A stretch of 8,764 bases of DNA from JBGPJM01 sp041485385 (lineage in GTDB: Bacteria; Planctomycetota; Phycisphaerae; Phycisphaerales; UBA1924): positions 1 to 8,764 of the forward strand of contig JBGPJM010000207.1 of the NCBI GenBank assembly GCA_041485385.1, given 5' to 3'. The notes under the pieces are model-generated. The model was not told the DNA's origin and made no database searches. It was given only the letters and a program-made list of their open reading frames with translations. Both the position numbers and the translations under genes were made by a program. Positions 1 through 6,225 of this stretch are shown here, in pieces (position 1 is the stretch's first letter; each line of letters opens with the position of its first letter).

Positions 1-70
1 CTTAAAACAGACCACTAACCAAAAAGAGATCCTTAGCAAGTAGAACAAGAACGTCGCCCTATCCTAAAAA
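1..70. other. AT-rich leading segment, probably foreign to what follows
   Basis: By hand count about 27 of these 70 bases are G or C (39%), while the DNA after position 71 is close to 70% GC. The segment carries stops in the reading frame of the following prepilin-like gene, including TAA at 65-67, yet that gene clearly continues a protein whose beginning should lie upstream. I see no gene, repeat or RNA here. A contig-end artefact, a misjoin or a small insertion could all explain it. Confidence 0.5.
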
Positions 71-73
71 AGG

Positions 74-526
74 TTCGCGCTCGCCCCGTACTACCACGAC
101 CCGGCGCGCCCCAAGGATGCGCACAACGTCCACTACGTCAACAACGGCCTGCGCTTTGCCTCCCCGGGCGTGCTGGCGAGCGGGACCAAGCCGCCGAGCC
201 CGATGGACCTGGTGCAGCTGCCCGCGCAGACGCTCTACCTCACCTGTTTCACCGACGACGACGACGGGTTCCGCTCGAGCAGCTGGTTCAGCGACTCCTC
301 CAGCACGCTGTACATCTCGCAGTGGTACGACATGTGGTGCGAGACCAACGTGCGGGGCGCCGCGGCCGGGCCGGTGACCGACCCCAGCCGCGCCCAGCGC
401 ACCGCGCCGGCCCGCCACGGAGGCTCGACGACGAACGCGGCATGGTTCGACGGGCACGCCGCCACGGTGAACTCGGCGGTGGTGACGACGCTGGCCAACT
501 GGGATGATCGGGACTATCGGCGGTAG
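74..526 (+). CDS. Prepilin-like protein with C-terminal H-x(n)-DG motif, 5' end missing
   Basis: This is the C-terminal part of a protein like the prepilin-type (type II pseudopilin-like) proteins abundant in planctomycetes. These are exported, have an N-terminal cleaved and methylated helix, and end in an H-x9-DG motif; their precise role is poorly known. Visible here are the segment FALAPYYHDP near the start, an acidic DDDDG stretch, an aromatic-rich middle (WYDMWCE), and the tail RHGGSTTNAAWFDGH, which has H and DG separated by ten residues instead of the usual nine. No N-terminal prepilin helix is present because the frame is cut by TAA at 65-67, next to an abrupt change in base composition. 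An internal GTG at 170 is open but would start inside the conserved region, so I treat the gene as 5'-truncated. It ends at TAG 524-526. Confidence is good for the family and low for function. Confidence 0.65.
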   Translation, partial: FALAPYYHDPARPKDAHNVHYVNNGLRFASPGVLASGTKPPSPMDLVQLPAQTLYLTCFTDDDDGFRSSSWFSDSSSTLYISQWYDMWCETNVRGAAAGPVTDPSRAQRTAPARHGGSTTNAAWFDGHAATVNSAVVTTLANWDDRDYRR

Positions 527-935
527 GGCGGCGGGGGCGCGGCACTTCACTTCTTGGGCCGACCGTGGTCGATGGCGTGCTCGAGGGCCTTGCAAACGGT
601 CGATCTCGTCGAGCATGGTGTAGACGCTCGCGGTGATGGTCCCAATTCGGCTCAACACCTGGAAGCATCTTGGCCGCGGCGGGTGGGTCCGGGCCACCGG
701 CCTTCGCCCGACATCCATGAGAAGGTGCCCGATGTCAAGAGGCCTCCAGAGATGGGATTGGCTCTTCTGCAATCTGGGGGGTGCGGTTATGACCGAACAA
801 GGGCAAGGGACTCCCTGGCCCGCGTGGCGGGCGGTTGCTGGGCCTCCGATCCACGTATCCATTCGACCTCGCGGGCGTGGCCGCGGGCCTGCTTCTGACG
901 CATCCGAGCCGGGCGATGCGCGGTAACATCCGCGC
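527..935. other. 409-base stretch without an intact gene
   Basis: I see no convincing intact coding region between the prepilin-like gene and the basic coiled-coil gene. Open frames here give arginine- and proline-rich translations typical of random high-GC frames. The only protein-like signal is a short minus-strand frame with one shift at its left end (547-660, listed separately). No tRNA-like fold, strong terminator or clear promoter was found by eye. Confidence 0.4.
547..660 (-). pseudogene. Possible frameshifted remnant of a small minus-strand gene
   Basis: Reading the minus strand, one frame gives SRIGTITASVYTMLDEIDRL, and the neighbouring frame then gives KALEHAIDHGRPKK followed by a TGA stop at 549-547. 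Joining them needs a single one-base shift near position 592. Both halves look like ordinary helical protein sequence, with charged and hydrophobic residues alternating, unlike the R/P-rich shadow frames around them. No start codon with a clear ribosome binding site is visible; a GTG in the first frame just upstream of SRIG is the best candidate. I do not recognise the family. It may be a decayed gene, a sequencing indel in a small intact gene, or chance. Confidence 0.25.
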
Positions 936-1385
936 ATGGCAAAGCGAAAACGGCGTCGCGGCGGACGGCTGGCACGGATCTCGGTGGCGGACATCAACGC
1001 CGAGCTGGCGCGCCGGCGCGCCCAGGCCGGGGCCCTCCAGCGCCGCCACGACCAGCTGGCCGGAGAGGTGGACGCCCTCCGCGCCGACCTGGAGGCCCTC
1101 GGCTCGCTCGACGGCGCCGGGCCCCGAGCGGGCGGGCGTGGCGGCCGCCGTCGCGGCCCCGGCGCCCCGCGCGGGCGGCGGATGCCCAAGAATAAGGTGA
1201 AGCTCCCCGACGCCCTGGCCGCCCTCCTGAAGGGCCGGACGATGTCCGTGGCGGAGGCGGGCGCGGCGGTGCGGAGGGCCGGGTACAAGACCAACGCGCG
1301 GAGGTTCGGCGCCGTGGTGGGCTTCGCGCTGACGCAGAGCGGCAAGTTCAAGCGGGTGGAGCGGGGGAGGTACACGGCGAAGTGA
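936..1385 (+). CDS. Basic coiled-coil protein with C-terminal winged-helix-like domain
   Basis: The 149-residue protein has three visible parts. Residues 1-12 are very basic (MAKRKRRRGGR). Residues about 17-57 form a heptad-like, charged helical stretch suited to a coiled coil. Residues about 60-83 are a flexible G/R/P linker resembling an AT-hook-like tract. The C-terminal 65 residues (KLPDALAALLKGRTMSVAEAG to FKRVERGRYTAK) look like a small winged-helix domain of the HARE-HTH-like type, ending in a basic wing. I recall similar small proteins being common in planctomycetes, where they are usually called hypothetical. The ATG at 936 is fixed by an in-frame TAA at 924-926. The ribosome binding site is weak. 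A nucleic-acid-binding or nucleoid role is inferred from charge and fold only. The S41 peptidase gene follows on the same strand and could be co-transcribed. Confidence 0.7.
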   Translation: MAKRKRRRGGRLARISVADINAELARRRAQAGALQRRHDQLAGEVDALRADLEALGSLDGAGPRAGGRGGRRRGPGAPRGRRMPKNKVKLPDALAALLKGRTMSVAEAGAAVRRAGYKTNARRFGAVVGFALTQSGKFKRVERGRYTAK

Positions 1386-1473
1386 CCTGGAGGTGGCCGT
1401 TGCTCCTCCGCCGGAAATCACCGGCGACGAAAACCGAATCAGTCGCGGGGCGGGTGTTGCGGCCAAGGCTCGC

Positions 1474-2850
1474 ATGAACCCGATGCGCCGGATTCCTCGT
1501 CCTGCCTTCCTCGCGCGCCGGGCTCGGTCCGGAGCGGCGCGCCGGAACCCGGCGCATCGCGTGATGCTGGCGGTGTCGTTCATCGCGGCCGCGGCTGCCG
1601 CTGCGTGCTGGTTCGGTCGGCCGGGTGGCGCCGGGCCTGTCCTGCCGAGCAACTGGGCGCTGGACCCGGCGACGCGAATCAATGACTGGCAGGAGGACAT
1701 CGACGCCCTGACCACGGAGCTCCCGAGGCGCCACAAGAATGCCTTCTTCAAGTGCAGCCGCGGGGAGTTCGAGGCCGCGGCCGCCCGGCTGCGCGGGGCG
1801 GTCCCGGACCTCGGGGACCACGAGGTTGTTGTCGGGTTGATGAAGCTGGCGGCGATGATCGGCGACGCCCACACCGGGATCAGCGCCGGGGAGCTCACGC
1901 CCGCCTTCCACTCATTCCCGCTGAGGCTGTACGTCTTCGCCGACGGGCCGGTGATCGTGGCGGCGCGCGGGTCGCAGATCGACCTGGTCGGTTGTTCGCT
2001 CGTGAGCTTCGGCGGCGTGCCGGCCGAAGAGGCGTTCCGCCGGGTGACGGCGGGCGCGGCCTACGAGAACGAGGCAACCTTCACAGACTTGGCCCCACGG
2101 TTGCTCTGCATTGCCGAACTCGCCCAGACCGCGGGCCTGATCCCGACGACCGAGCGGGCCACGATCGTCGTGCGCGACGCCCAGGGGCATGAGCGCGCGG
2201 CGGAGCTCACGCCCCTCGCCGCCGGAGAGAAGCTGACAGCGACGGCGCCGGCTGGCGCGTCGCTGCCCTTGGCCCGGCAGGCCCGGCCGCACAAGAACTG
2301 GTTCCAGGTTCTTCCGGAGGACAGGGCGCTGTACTTTCGCTACGACACGTGCGCCGACGAGCCCGGCCAAACCGTCGCTCAGCTCTCCGGAGAGGCGCTC
2401 GCGGCCATCGATTCCGGCGGCGTGGAGCGCGTGGTCGTTGACCTGCGAGGCAACGGCGGCGGGAACTCGGGCCTGCTCGCCCGGTTCGTAGACGGGCTGC
2501 GGCGCCGGCCGGCGGTGAACCACCCCGGCGGCATGCTCGTGCTGATCGGGCGCTCGACCTTCTCATCGGCGCACATGCACGCCGTGGACATGAAAGCGAC
2601 ACTCGGGGCGACCCTGATCGGTGAGCCGACGGGCCAGAAGCCCAACGCCTACGGCGAGGTCCGCCGGTTCGTGCTGCCGCACTCGCGGATCTCGGTCCGC
2701 TATTCGACGAGATTCTGGCGCACCGAGCCCGGCGACCGGCCATCCCTTGAGCCCGACATCGCGGTGGCGGCGACGTCGGCCGATTATTTCTCGCTCAGGG
2801 ATCCCGCGCTGGAGGCGGCGCTCGCGCAGGGCCGCGGGCCGGGCGCGTAA
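1474..2850 (+). CDS. S41-family (C-terminal processing type) serine peptidase, membrane-anchored or secreted
   Basis: From the ATG at 1474 the protein has 458 residues: a basic N-terminus, one hydrophobic helix (about 30-47, alanine-rich), an N-terminal helical domain with the family-like GDAHTGI segment (about 130-136), and the S41 peptidase core. The core shows DLRGNGGGN (about 323-331) and GRSTFSSA followed by GEPTGQKPNAYGE. Aligned by eye with E. coli Tsp, the nucleophile falls on Ser364 (first Ser of FSSA) and the dyad lysine on Lys389 (GQK), the same 25-residue spacing. The subfamily with GEPTGG..N.YG is widespread, and its substrates are mostly unknown. I chose 1474 because an AAGG lies 5 bases upstream. 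GTG 1393 is open but its GGAGG is too close, and GTG 1561/ATG 1564 would leave almost no basic n-region. Degradation of proteins outside the cytoplasm is inferred. Confidence 0.85.
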   Translation: MNPMRRIPRPAFLARRARSGAARRNPAHRVMLAVSFIAAAAAAACWFGRPGGAGPVLPSNWALDPATRINDWQEDIDALTTELPRRHKNAFFKCSRGEFEAAAARLRGAVPDLGDHEVVVGLMKLAAMIGDAHTGISAGELTPAFHSFPLRLYVFADGPVIVAARGSQIDLVGCSLVSFGGVPAEEAFRRVTAGAAYENEATFTDLAPRLLCIAELAQTAGLIPTTERATIVVRDAQGHERAAELTPLAAGEKLTATAPAGASLPLARQARPHKNWFQVLPEDRALYFRYDTCADEPGQTVAQLSGEALAAIDSGGVERVVVDLRGNGGGNSGLLARFVDGLRRRPAVNHPGGMLVLIGRSTFSSAHMHAVDMKATLGATLIGEPTGQKPNAYGEVRRFVLPHSRISVRYSTRFWRTEPGDRPSLEPDIAVAATSADYFSLRDPALEAALAQGRGPGA

Positions 2851-2871
2851 CCCTCCGCCTCGGCAGCATCA

Positions 2872-2916
2872 AGCGGCGCTGAGAGGGCCGCTCGCGTGGA
2901 AAGACGGCGCTCTCAG
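2872..2916 (+). promoter_or_regulatory. Alternative inverted repeats between the peptidase stop and arsR
   Basis: Two competing hairpins can be drawn. AGCGGC (2872-2877) pairs with GCCGCT (2887-2892), and CTGAGAG (2879-2885) pairs with CTCTCAG (2910-2916). They overlap, so only one could form at a time. Position suggests either a weak terminator for the peptidase gene or a control element for the arsR operon. There is no U-run after either stem on the + strand, and the arms are too far apart (24 bases) for a classic ArsR operator. Function is uncertain. Confidence 0.25.
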
Positions 2917-2953
2917 TACCGGCGCGTGCGTGCCGCGAGCCACCTACACTGGC

Positions 2954-3352
2954 ATGATGACGCAAGCACGCAAACGCCGGCCGGCGTCGCCCAAGCAGGC
3001 TTCCGCGTGCTGCGGCCCGATCGACGACCTGCTCGACCCGAGACTGTTCAAGGCTCTCTGCGATCCGACTCGTGCCAAGCTGCTCGGGTGCCTGATCAAG
3101 TGCGGCCGGGCGTGCTCGGTTACCGAGGTCGCCGAATCGTGCTCGGTCGATTTCTCCGTGGTTTCCCGGCACCTCCAACTTCTGGAGCGCGCGGGCGTCC
3201 TCGAATGCACCAAGGAGGGCAGGACCGTCTTCTACGCTGTTCAGCACCGGCACCTCTGCCGGACGCTTCGGGGTCTGGCCGACGCCATCGAGCAGTGCTG
3301 CCCGGCCGAAAACGCGGCCGCGTGCCGGGGAGGGTGCGGTGCCAGGAGATGA
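2954..3352 (+). CDS. arsR: ArsR-family metalloregulatory repressor
   Basis: This 132-residue protein is a winged-helix repressor of the ArsR/SmtB family, which leaves its operator when As(III) or a metal binds cysteines. The body follows the family: DPRLFKALCDPTRAKLL (28-44), helix-turn-helix ending SVVSRHLQLLERAGVL (68-83), then a wing ECTKEGRTVFYAV (84-96). It has 13 cysteines, including CC at 19-20, C46, C50, C54, C63, CC at 115-116 and C124/C128 in the tail. The E. coli ArsR motif ELCVCDLC is not intact: Cys54 aligns with its first cysteine but the next positions are Ser and Val, so the metalloid site may use another set. ATG 2954 and ATG 2957 are adjacent; neither has a clear Shine-Dalgarno. 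It is first in an arsR-arsC-acr3-reductase operon, so autoregulation is likely. Confidence 0.88.
   Translation: MMTQARKRRPASPKQASACCGPIDDLLDPRLFKALCDPTRAKLLGCLIKCGRACSVTEVAESCSVDFSVVSRHLQLLERAGVLECTKEGRTVFYAVQHRHLCRTLRGLADAIEQCCPAENAAACRGGCGARR
3327..3334 (+). promoter_or_regulatory. Ribosome binding site of arsC
   Basis: GGGGAGGG lies inside the arsR reading frame, four bases before the GTG at 3339. It decides the GTG start over the out-of-frame ATG at 3349 and makes translational coupling with arsR likely. Confidence 0.6.
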
Positions 3353-3800
3353 CAGCAAGCTCCGGGTCCTGTTTCTCTGCACCGCCAACTCCTGCCGCAG
3401 CCAGATGGCCGAGGGCTGGGCCAGGGCGTTGAGAGGCGGCCCCATCGAGGCGTACTCCGCTGGGACCGAACCGCGGGGGCTGGATCCGCTCGCCGTCCGC
3501 GCGATGGCCGAGGCGGGCGTGGACATCATGGGCCAAACCTCCAAGAGGCCGCAGGACATCGGCGTCACCTTTGACGTTGTCGTAACGGTCTGCGACTCGG
3601 CGCACGGGGCCTGCCCGGTGTGGCCGGGCGCTCGGGTCGTGCACGCCGCATTCGACGACCCGCCGCGCCTCGCCAAGGACGCGGCGACCGACGACGAGGC
3701 GATGCCCCATTACCGCCGAGTCCGCGACGAGATCCGGCGCTTCGTCGAGTCGTTGCCTGTGCCGCTGGCCGCCCGCGCAGATGAAATGGATTCCGCATGA
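3339..3800 (+). CDS. arsC: Arsenate reductase, thioredoxin-coupled LMW-phosphatase type
   Basis: The 153-residue protein reduces cytoplasmic arsenate to arsenite for export. It has the low-molecular-weight tyrosine phosphatase fold: the P-loop CTANSCRS (Cys14 to Arg20 and Ser21) near the N-terminus, the segment YSAGTEPRGLDPLAV, and the general-acid loop FDDP (Asp106). Cys85 and Cys92 in TVCDSAHGACPVWPG match the redox relay cysteines of thioredoxin-dependent ArsC from Staphylococcus aureus, so the coupled donor is expected to be thioredoxin or a functional substitute. The GTG at 3339 overlaps the end of arsR by 14 bases and is preceded by GGGGAGGG (3327-3334) at a 4-base gap. The ATG at 3349 is in another frame. 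The gene ends in TGA 3798-3800, overlapping acr3 by an ATGA. No thioredoxin gene lies in the operon. Confidence 0.92.
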   Translation: MPGDDSKLRVLFLCTANSCRSQMAEGWARALRGGPIEAYSAGTEPRGLDPLAVRAMAEAGVDIMGQTSKRPQDIGVTFDVVVTVCDSAHGACPVWPGARVVHAAFDDPPRLAKDAATDDEAMPHYRRVRDEIRRFVESLPVPLAARADEMDSA

Positions 3801-4957
3801 ACTCCTCCGTTCATGTCGTTGCCGAGCGCTCCGCTGTGCCCGCCGCGTGCAAACCGTGTCGCGCGGCACGCCTCTCGTTCTTGGACCGCTACCTCACGCT
3901 GTGGATCTTCCTGGCCATGGGCCTTGGCGTGGCGATCGGGCGACTCGTCCCCGGCGCAAGCGCGCTGCTCGACAGCGCGAGCGTGGGCACGACGAACATC
4001 CCCATCGCCGTCGGGCTGATCCTCATGATGTACCCGCCGCTGGCGAAGGTGCGGTTCGAGAGGCTCCCCGAGGTCTTCCGCGACTGGAGGATTCTCGGTA
4101 TCTCGCTGCTGCTGAACTGGCTGGTCGGCCCGCTGCTCATGTTCGCGCTGGCGACGCTCCTGCTGTCCGACAAGCCCGAGTACATGACGGGCCTGATCCT
4201 CGTGGGCCTGGCCCGGTGCATCGCGATGGTGCTGGTCTGGAACGACCTCGCCAAGGGCAGCGCCGAATACGCCGCGGGGCTGGTCGCGTTCAACAGCATC
4301 TTCCAGGTGCTCTTCTTCAGCGTCTACGCGTGGCTGTTCATCACCGTGCTCCCGCCGTTGCTCGGCCTCCACGGCGCCGTGGTTCACGTCACCATCGGGG
4401 AGATCTTCCGGAGCGTGATGATCTACCTGGGCGTCCCCTTCGCCGCGGGCGTGCTCACTCGCCTCGTGCTCCGGCCGATCAAGGGCGAGGCGTGGTACTC
4501 GCAGGTGCTCATCCCGCGGATTGCCCCGATCACGCTGGTCGCGCTCCTGCTGACCATCGTGGCGATGTTCAGCCTCAAGGGCGACGCGATCGTCCGCCTG
4601 CCCCTGGACCTCCTGCGGATCGCCATCCCGCTCGTGCTCTATTTCGTCATCATGTTCCTGTCGAGCTTCTGGATGGCGAGGAAGGCCGGAGCGGACTACG
4701 AGCGCACGGCGACGCTCGCCTTCACCGCCAGCGGCAACAACTTCGAACTGGCCATCGCGGTGGCGATCGCGGTGTTCGGCATCGCCTCGGGCACGGCCTT
4801 CGCCACCGTCATCGGCCCGCTGGTGGAGGTGCCGGTGCTGATCGGGCTGGTGAGCGTGTCGTTGTGGTTGGGGCGGCGGTGTTTCAAGACTCCGGCCCAA
4901 GCAAAGGCAAATGCCGCAAGTTTCCCCGAAGCGGCCTCGACGGGATCGACCACATGA
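3797..4957 (+). CDS. acr3: Arsenite efflux permease Acr3
   Basis: This 386-residue inner-membrane protein belongs to the ACR3 group of the bile/arsenite/riboflavin transporter superfamily and exports As(III) using the membrane potential or proton gradient. About ten hydrophobic helices can be seen. Diagnostic segments are LSFLDRYLTLWIFLAM at the first helix, LARCIAMVLVWN with the essential thiolate Cys141, and ASGNNFELAIAVAI followed by GPLVEVPVLI with the conserved Glu344. Both key residues are present. The first 26 residues before LSFLDRY are longer than I expect for the family and carry a CKPC pair (Cys18, Cys21) on what should be the cytoplasmic side. The start is supported by an ATGA overlap with arsC; a GTG at residue 14 would still keep CKPC. 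The C-terminal tail is short and hydrophilic. Confidence 0.95.
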   Translation: MNSSVHVVAERSAVPAACKPCRAARLSFLDRYLTLWIFLAMGLGVAIGRLVPGASALLDSASVGTTNIPIAVGLILMMYPPLAKVRFERLPEVFRDWRILGISLLLNWLVGPLLMFALATLLLSDKPEYMTGLILVGLARCIAMVLVWNDLAKGSAEYAAGLVAFNSIFQVLFFSVYAWLFITVLPPLLGLHGAVVHVTIGEIFRSVMIYLGVPFAAGVLTRLVLRPIKGEAWYSQVLIPRIAPITLVALLLTIVAMFSLKGDAIVRLPLDLLRIAIPLVLYFVIMFLSSFWMARKAGADYERTATLAFTASGNNFELAIAVAIAVFGIASGTAFATVIGPLVEVPVLIGLVSVSLWLGRRCFKTPAQAKANAASFPEAASTGSTT

Positions 4958-4996
4958 TCCATTTCGACCGCCATCAACCGCCTTAGAGCCCAGCCC

Positions 4997-6130
4997 ATGG
5001 AACAGCCCGCCAACAAACCCGCCTCGCCCACCGCCGCGCCCCCGTCCCCCCCAAACTTCACCAAGCCCTGGTACGGCGTCCCGCGCGAGTCGATCTCCTG
5101 GAATCCGTCGATCAACGCTTCCGCGTGCATCGGCTGCGGGACGTGCGTGACGACGTGCGGCCGCCAAGTGTTCAGGTTCGACTTCGCGCACAAGCAGTCT
5201 GTCGTGATCAACCCGACGCACTGCATGGTCGGCTGCACCACCTGCGGCAACCTCTGCCCAACCCACGCGATCAGCTTCCCCGATCCCTCCGCGGTCCAGG
5301 CGGTCCTGGCCCGGCCCGAGGTGCACCACCTGGTCGAGGACAAACTGCTGGCGAAAGCGGATGAACTCTCGCTCCGCGACGTTCTTCCCCACGCCGACCG
5401 CATGGTGCACCTGGTCATCGACAAGATCGTCCCCTACGGCGACCGCATCCGCGTGTTCACCTGCCGCGGCGTCAAGCTGCCGGAGGACTGCATGTGCCAG
5501 TTCGCCGCCGGCGACTACCTGGAGATCTGGGTGCCCGGGACCAAGTGGCTCTCCCGCGCGTACTCGATCGGGAACGCCCCCCGCGCCGACGGGAGCCTGG
5601 AGATCCAGTTGCACCGCATGGCCGGTGGACGGTTCAGCACGTGGGCCTTCGAGCAGGCGATGGTCGGCGACGTGATCACCGCGCGCGGGCCGATCGGCCA
5701 CTTCCGGCTCCGCTCGGCCCTGGAGACGCCTCTGCTGTTCGTCGCCCGCGGCACCGGCTTCGCGCCGATCAAGGCCATGATCGAGCAGGTGCTGACCATC
5801 GATCCCAAACGCGACATCATCCTGTACTGGGGCGTCACGGACACGTCGGACTTCTACCAGCTCGACCTCATCGAGCGGTGGACTGCTGGCAACCCCAACT
5901 TCCGCTGCACGCTCACCGCCAGGACGGTGCAACCGGGATTCGTCCCGGCGCAGGGTGCGACATTCGCCGAGGGCACGGTCTACGCCGCGCTGGCAAAGAG
6001 CACGAACCGTCTCACCGATCGCGATGTGTACATGGCCGGGCCGACCAAGACGGTGCAGGAGTCACTCCGCACCCTCGCCGTGTTGGGTGTCCCGCGCGAG
6101 CGGATCTTAGTAGATTCCTACGGCGGATGA
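4997..6130 (+). CDS. Fused 2x[4Fe-4S] ferredoxin and FAD/NAD(P)H reductase in the ars operon
   Basis: The 377-residue protein joins two electron-transfer modules. After a proline-rich lead, cysteines 44, 47, 50, 54 and 76, 80, 83, 87 form two [4Fe-4S] sets (CIGCGTC...C and C...CTTCGNLCP). From about residue 136 it is a ferredoxin-NADP reductase-type flavoprotein: RAYS (187-190) for FAD, GPIGHF, GTGFAP (252-257) for NAD(P) binding, and YMAGP (345-349). The C-terminus is DSYGG. It should move electrons between NAD(P)H and the clusters. The partner is unknown: arsenate reductase, a pentavalent organoarsenical, a thiol or a quinone are possible. There are no membrane helices. It starts 39 bases after acr3 with a weak ribosome binding site, on the same strand and with no terminator visible between, so it is probably operonic. 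The role in arsenic metabolism is inferred from position only. Confidence 0.85.
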   Translation: MEQPANKPASPTAAPPSPPNFTKPWYGVPRESISWNPSINASACIGCGTCVTTCGRQVFRFDFAHKQSVVINPTHCMVGCTTCGNLCPTHAISFPDPSAVQAVLARPEVHHLVEDKLLAKADELSLRDVLPHADRMVHLVIDKIVPYGDRIRVFTCRGVKLPEDCMCQFAAGDYLEIWVPGTKWLSRAYSIGNAPRADGSLEIQLHRMAGGRFSTWAFEQAMVGDVITARGPIGHFRLRSALETPLLFVARGTGFAPIKAMIEQVLTIDPKRDIILYWGVTDTSDFYQLDLIERWTAGNPNFRCTLTARTVQPGFVPAQGATFAEGTVYAALAKSTNRLTDRDVYMAGPTKTVQESLRTLAVLGVPRERILVDSYGG

Positions 6131-6225
6131 AGGCGGGGGTCATTCCAGCCGTCGAATCTCCTGCCAACAGCGGTAGGGATGAGCGCTACGCCTTCTCCGC
6201 GGAACGCGACTCTCAGACGGGTGGC

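Noticed and set aside
59..1898. Long minus-strand frames over the prepilin-like, coiled-coil and peptidase genes
   Set aside because: They show Arg/Pro/Ala-rich low-complexity translation, no start signals and no recognisable motifs, apart from the short remnant at 547-660 listed separately.
3349..3432. An ATG with AGGAG directly before it, overlapping the arsR stop as ATGA
   Set aside because: It is out of frame with arsC and gives only a 27-residue peptide. The AGGAG touches the ATG with no spacer.
3710..5932. A 740-codon open frame on the minus strand across acr3 and the reductase
   Set aside because: It is antisense to three well-supported genes and its translation is rich in His, Asp, Arg, Gln and Glu without domains, typical of the shadow frame of high-GC coding DNA.
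6131..6225. Search for a terminator between the reductase gene and the converging beta-helix gene
   Set aside because: Only weak, mismatched stems (for example around 6170-6192) were found; none is good enough to call.
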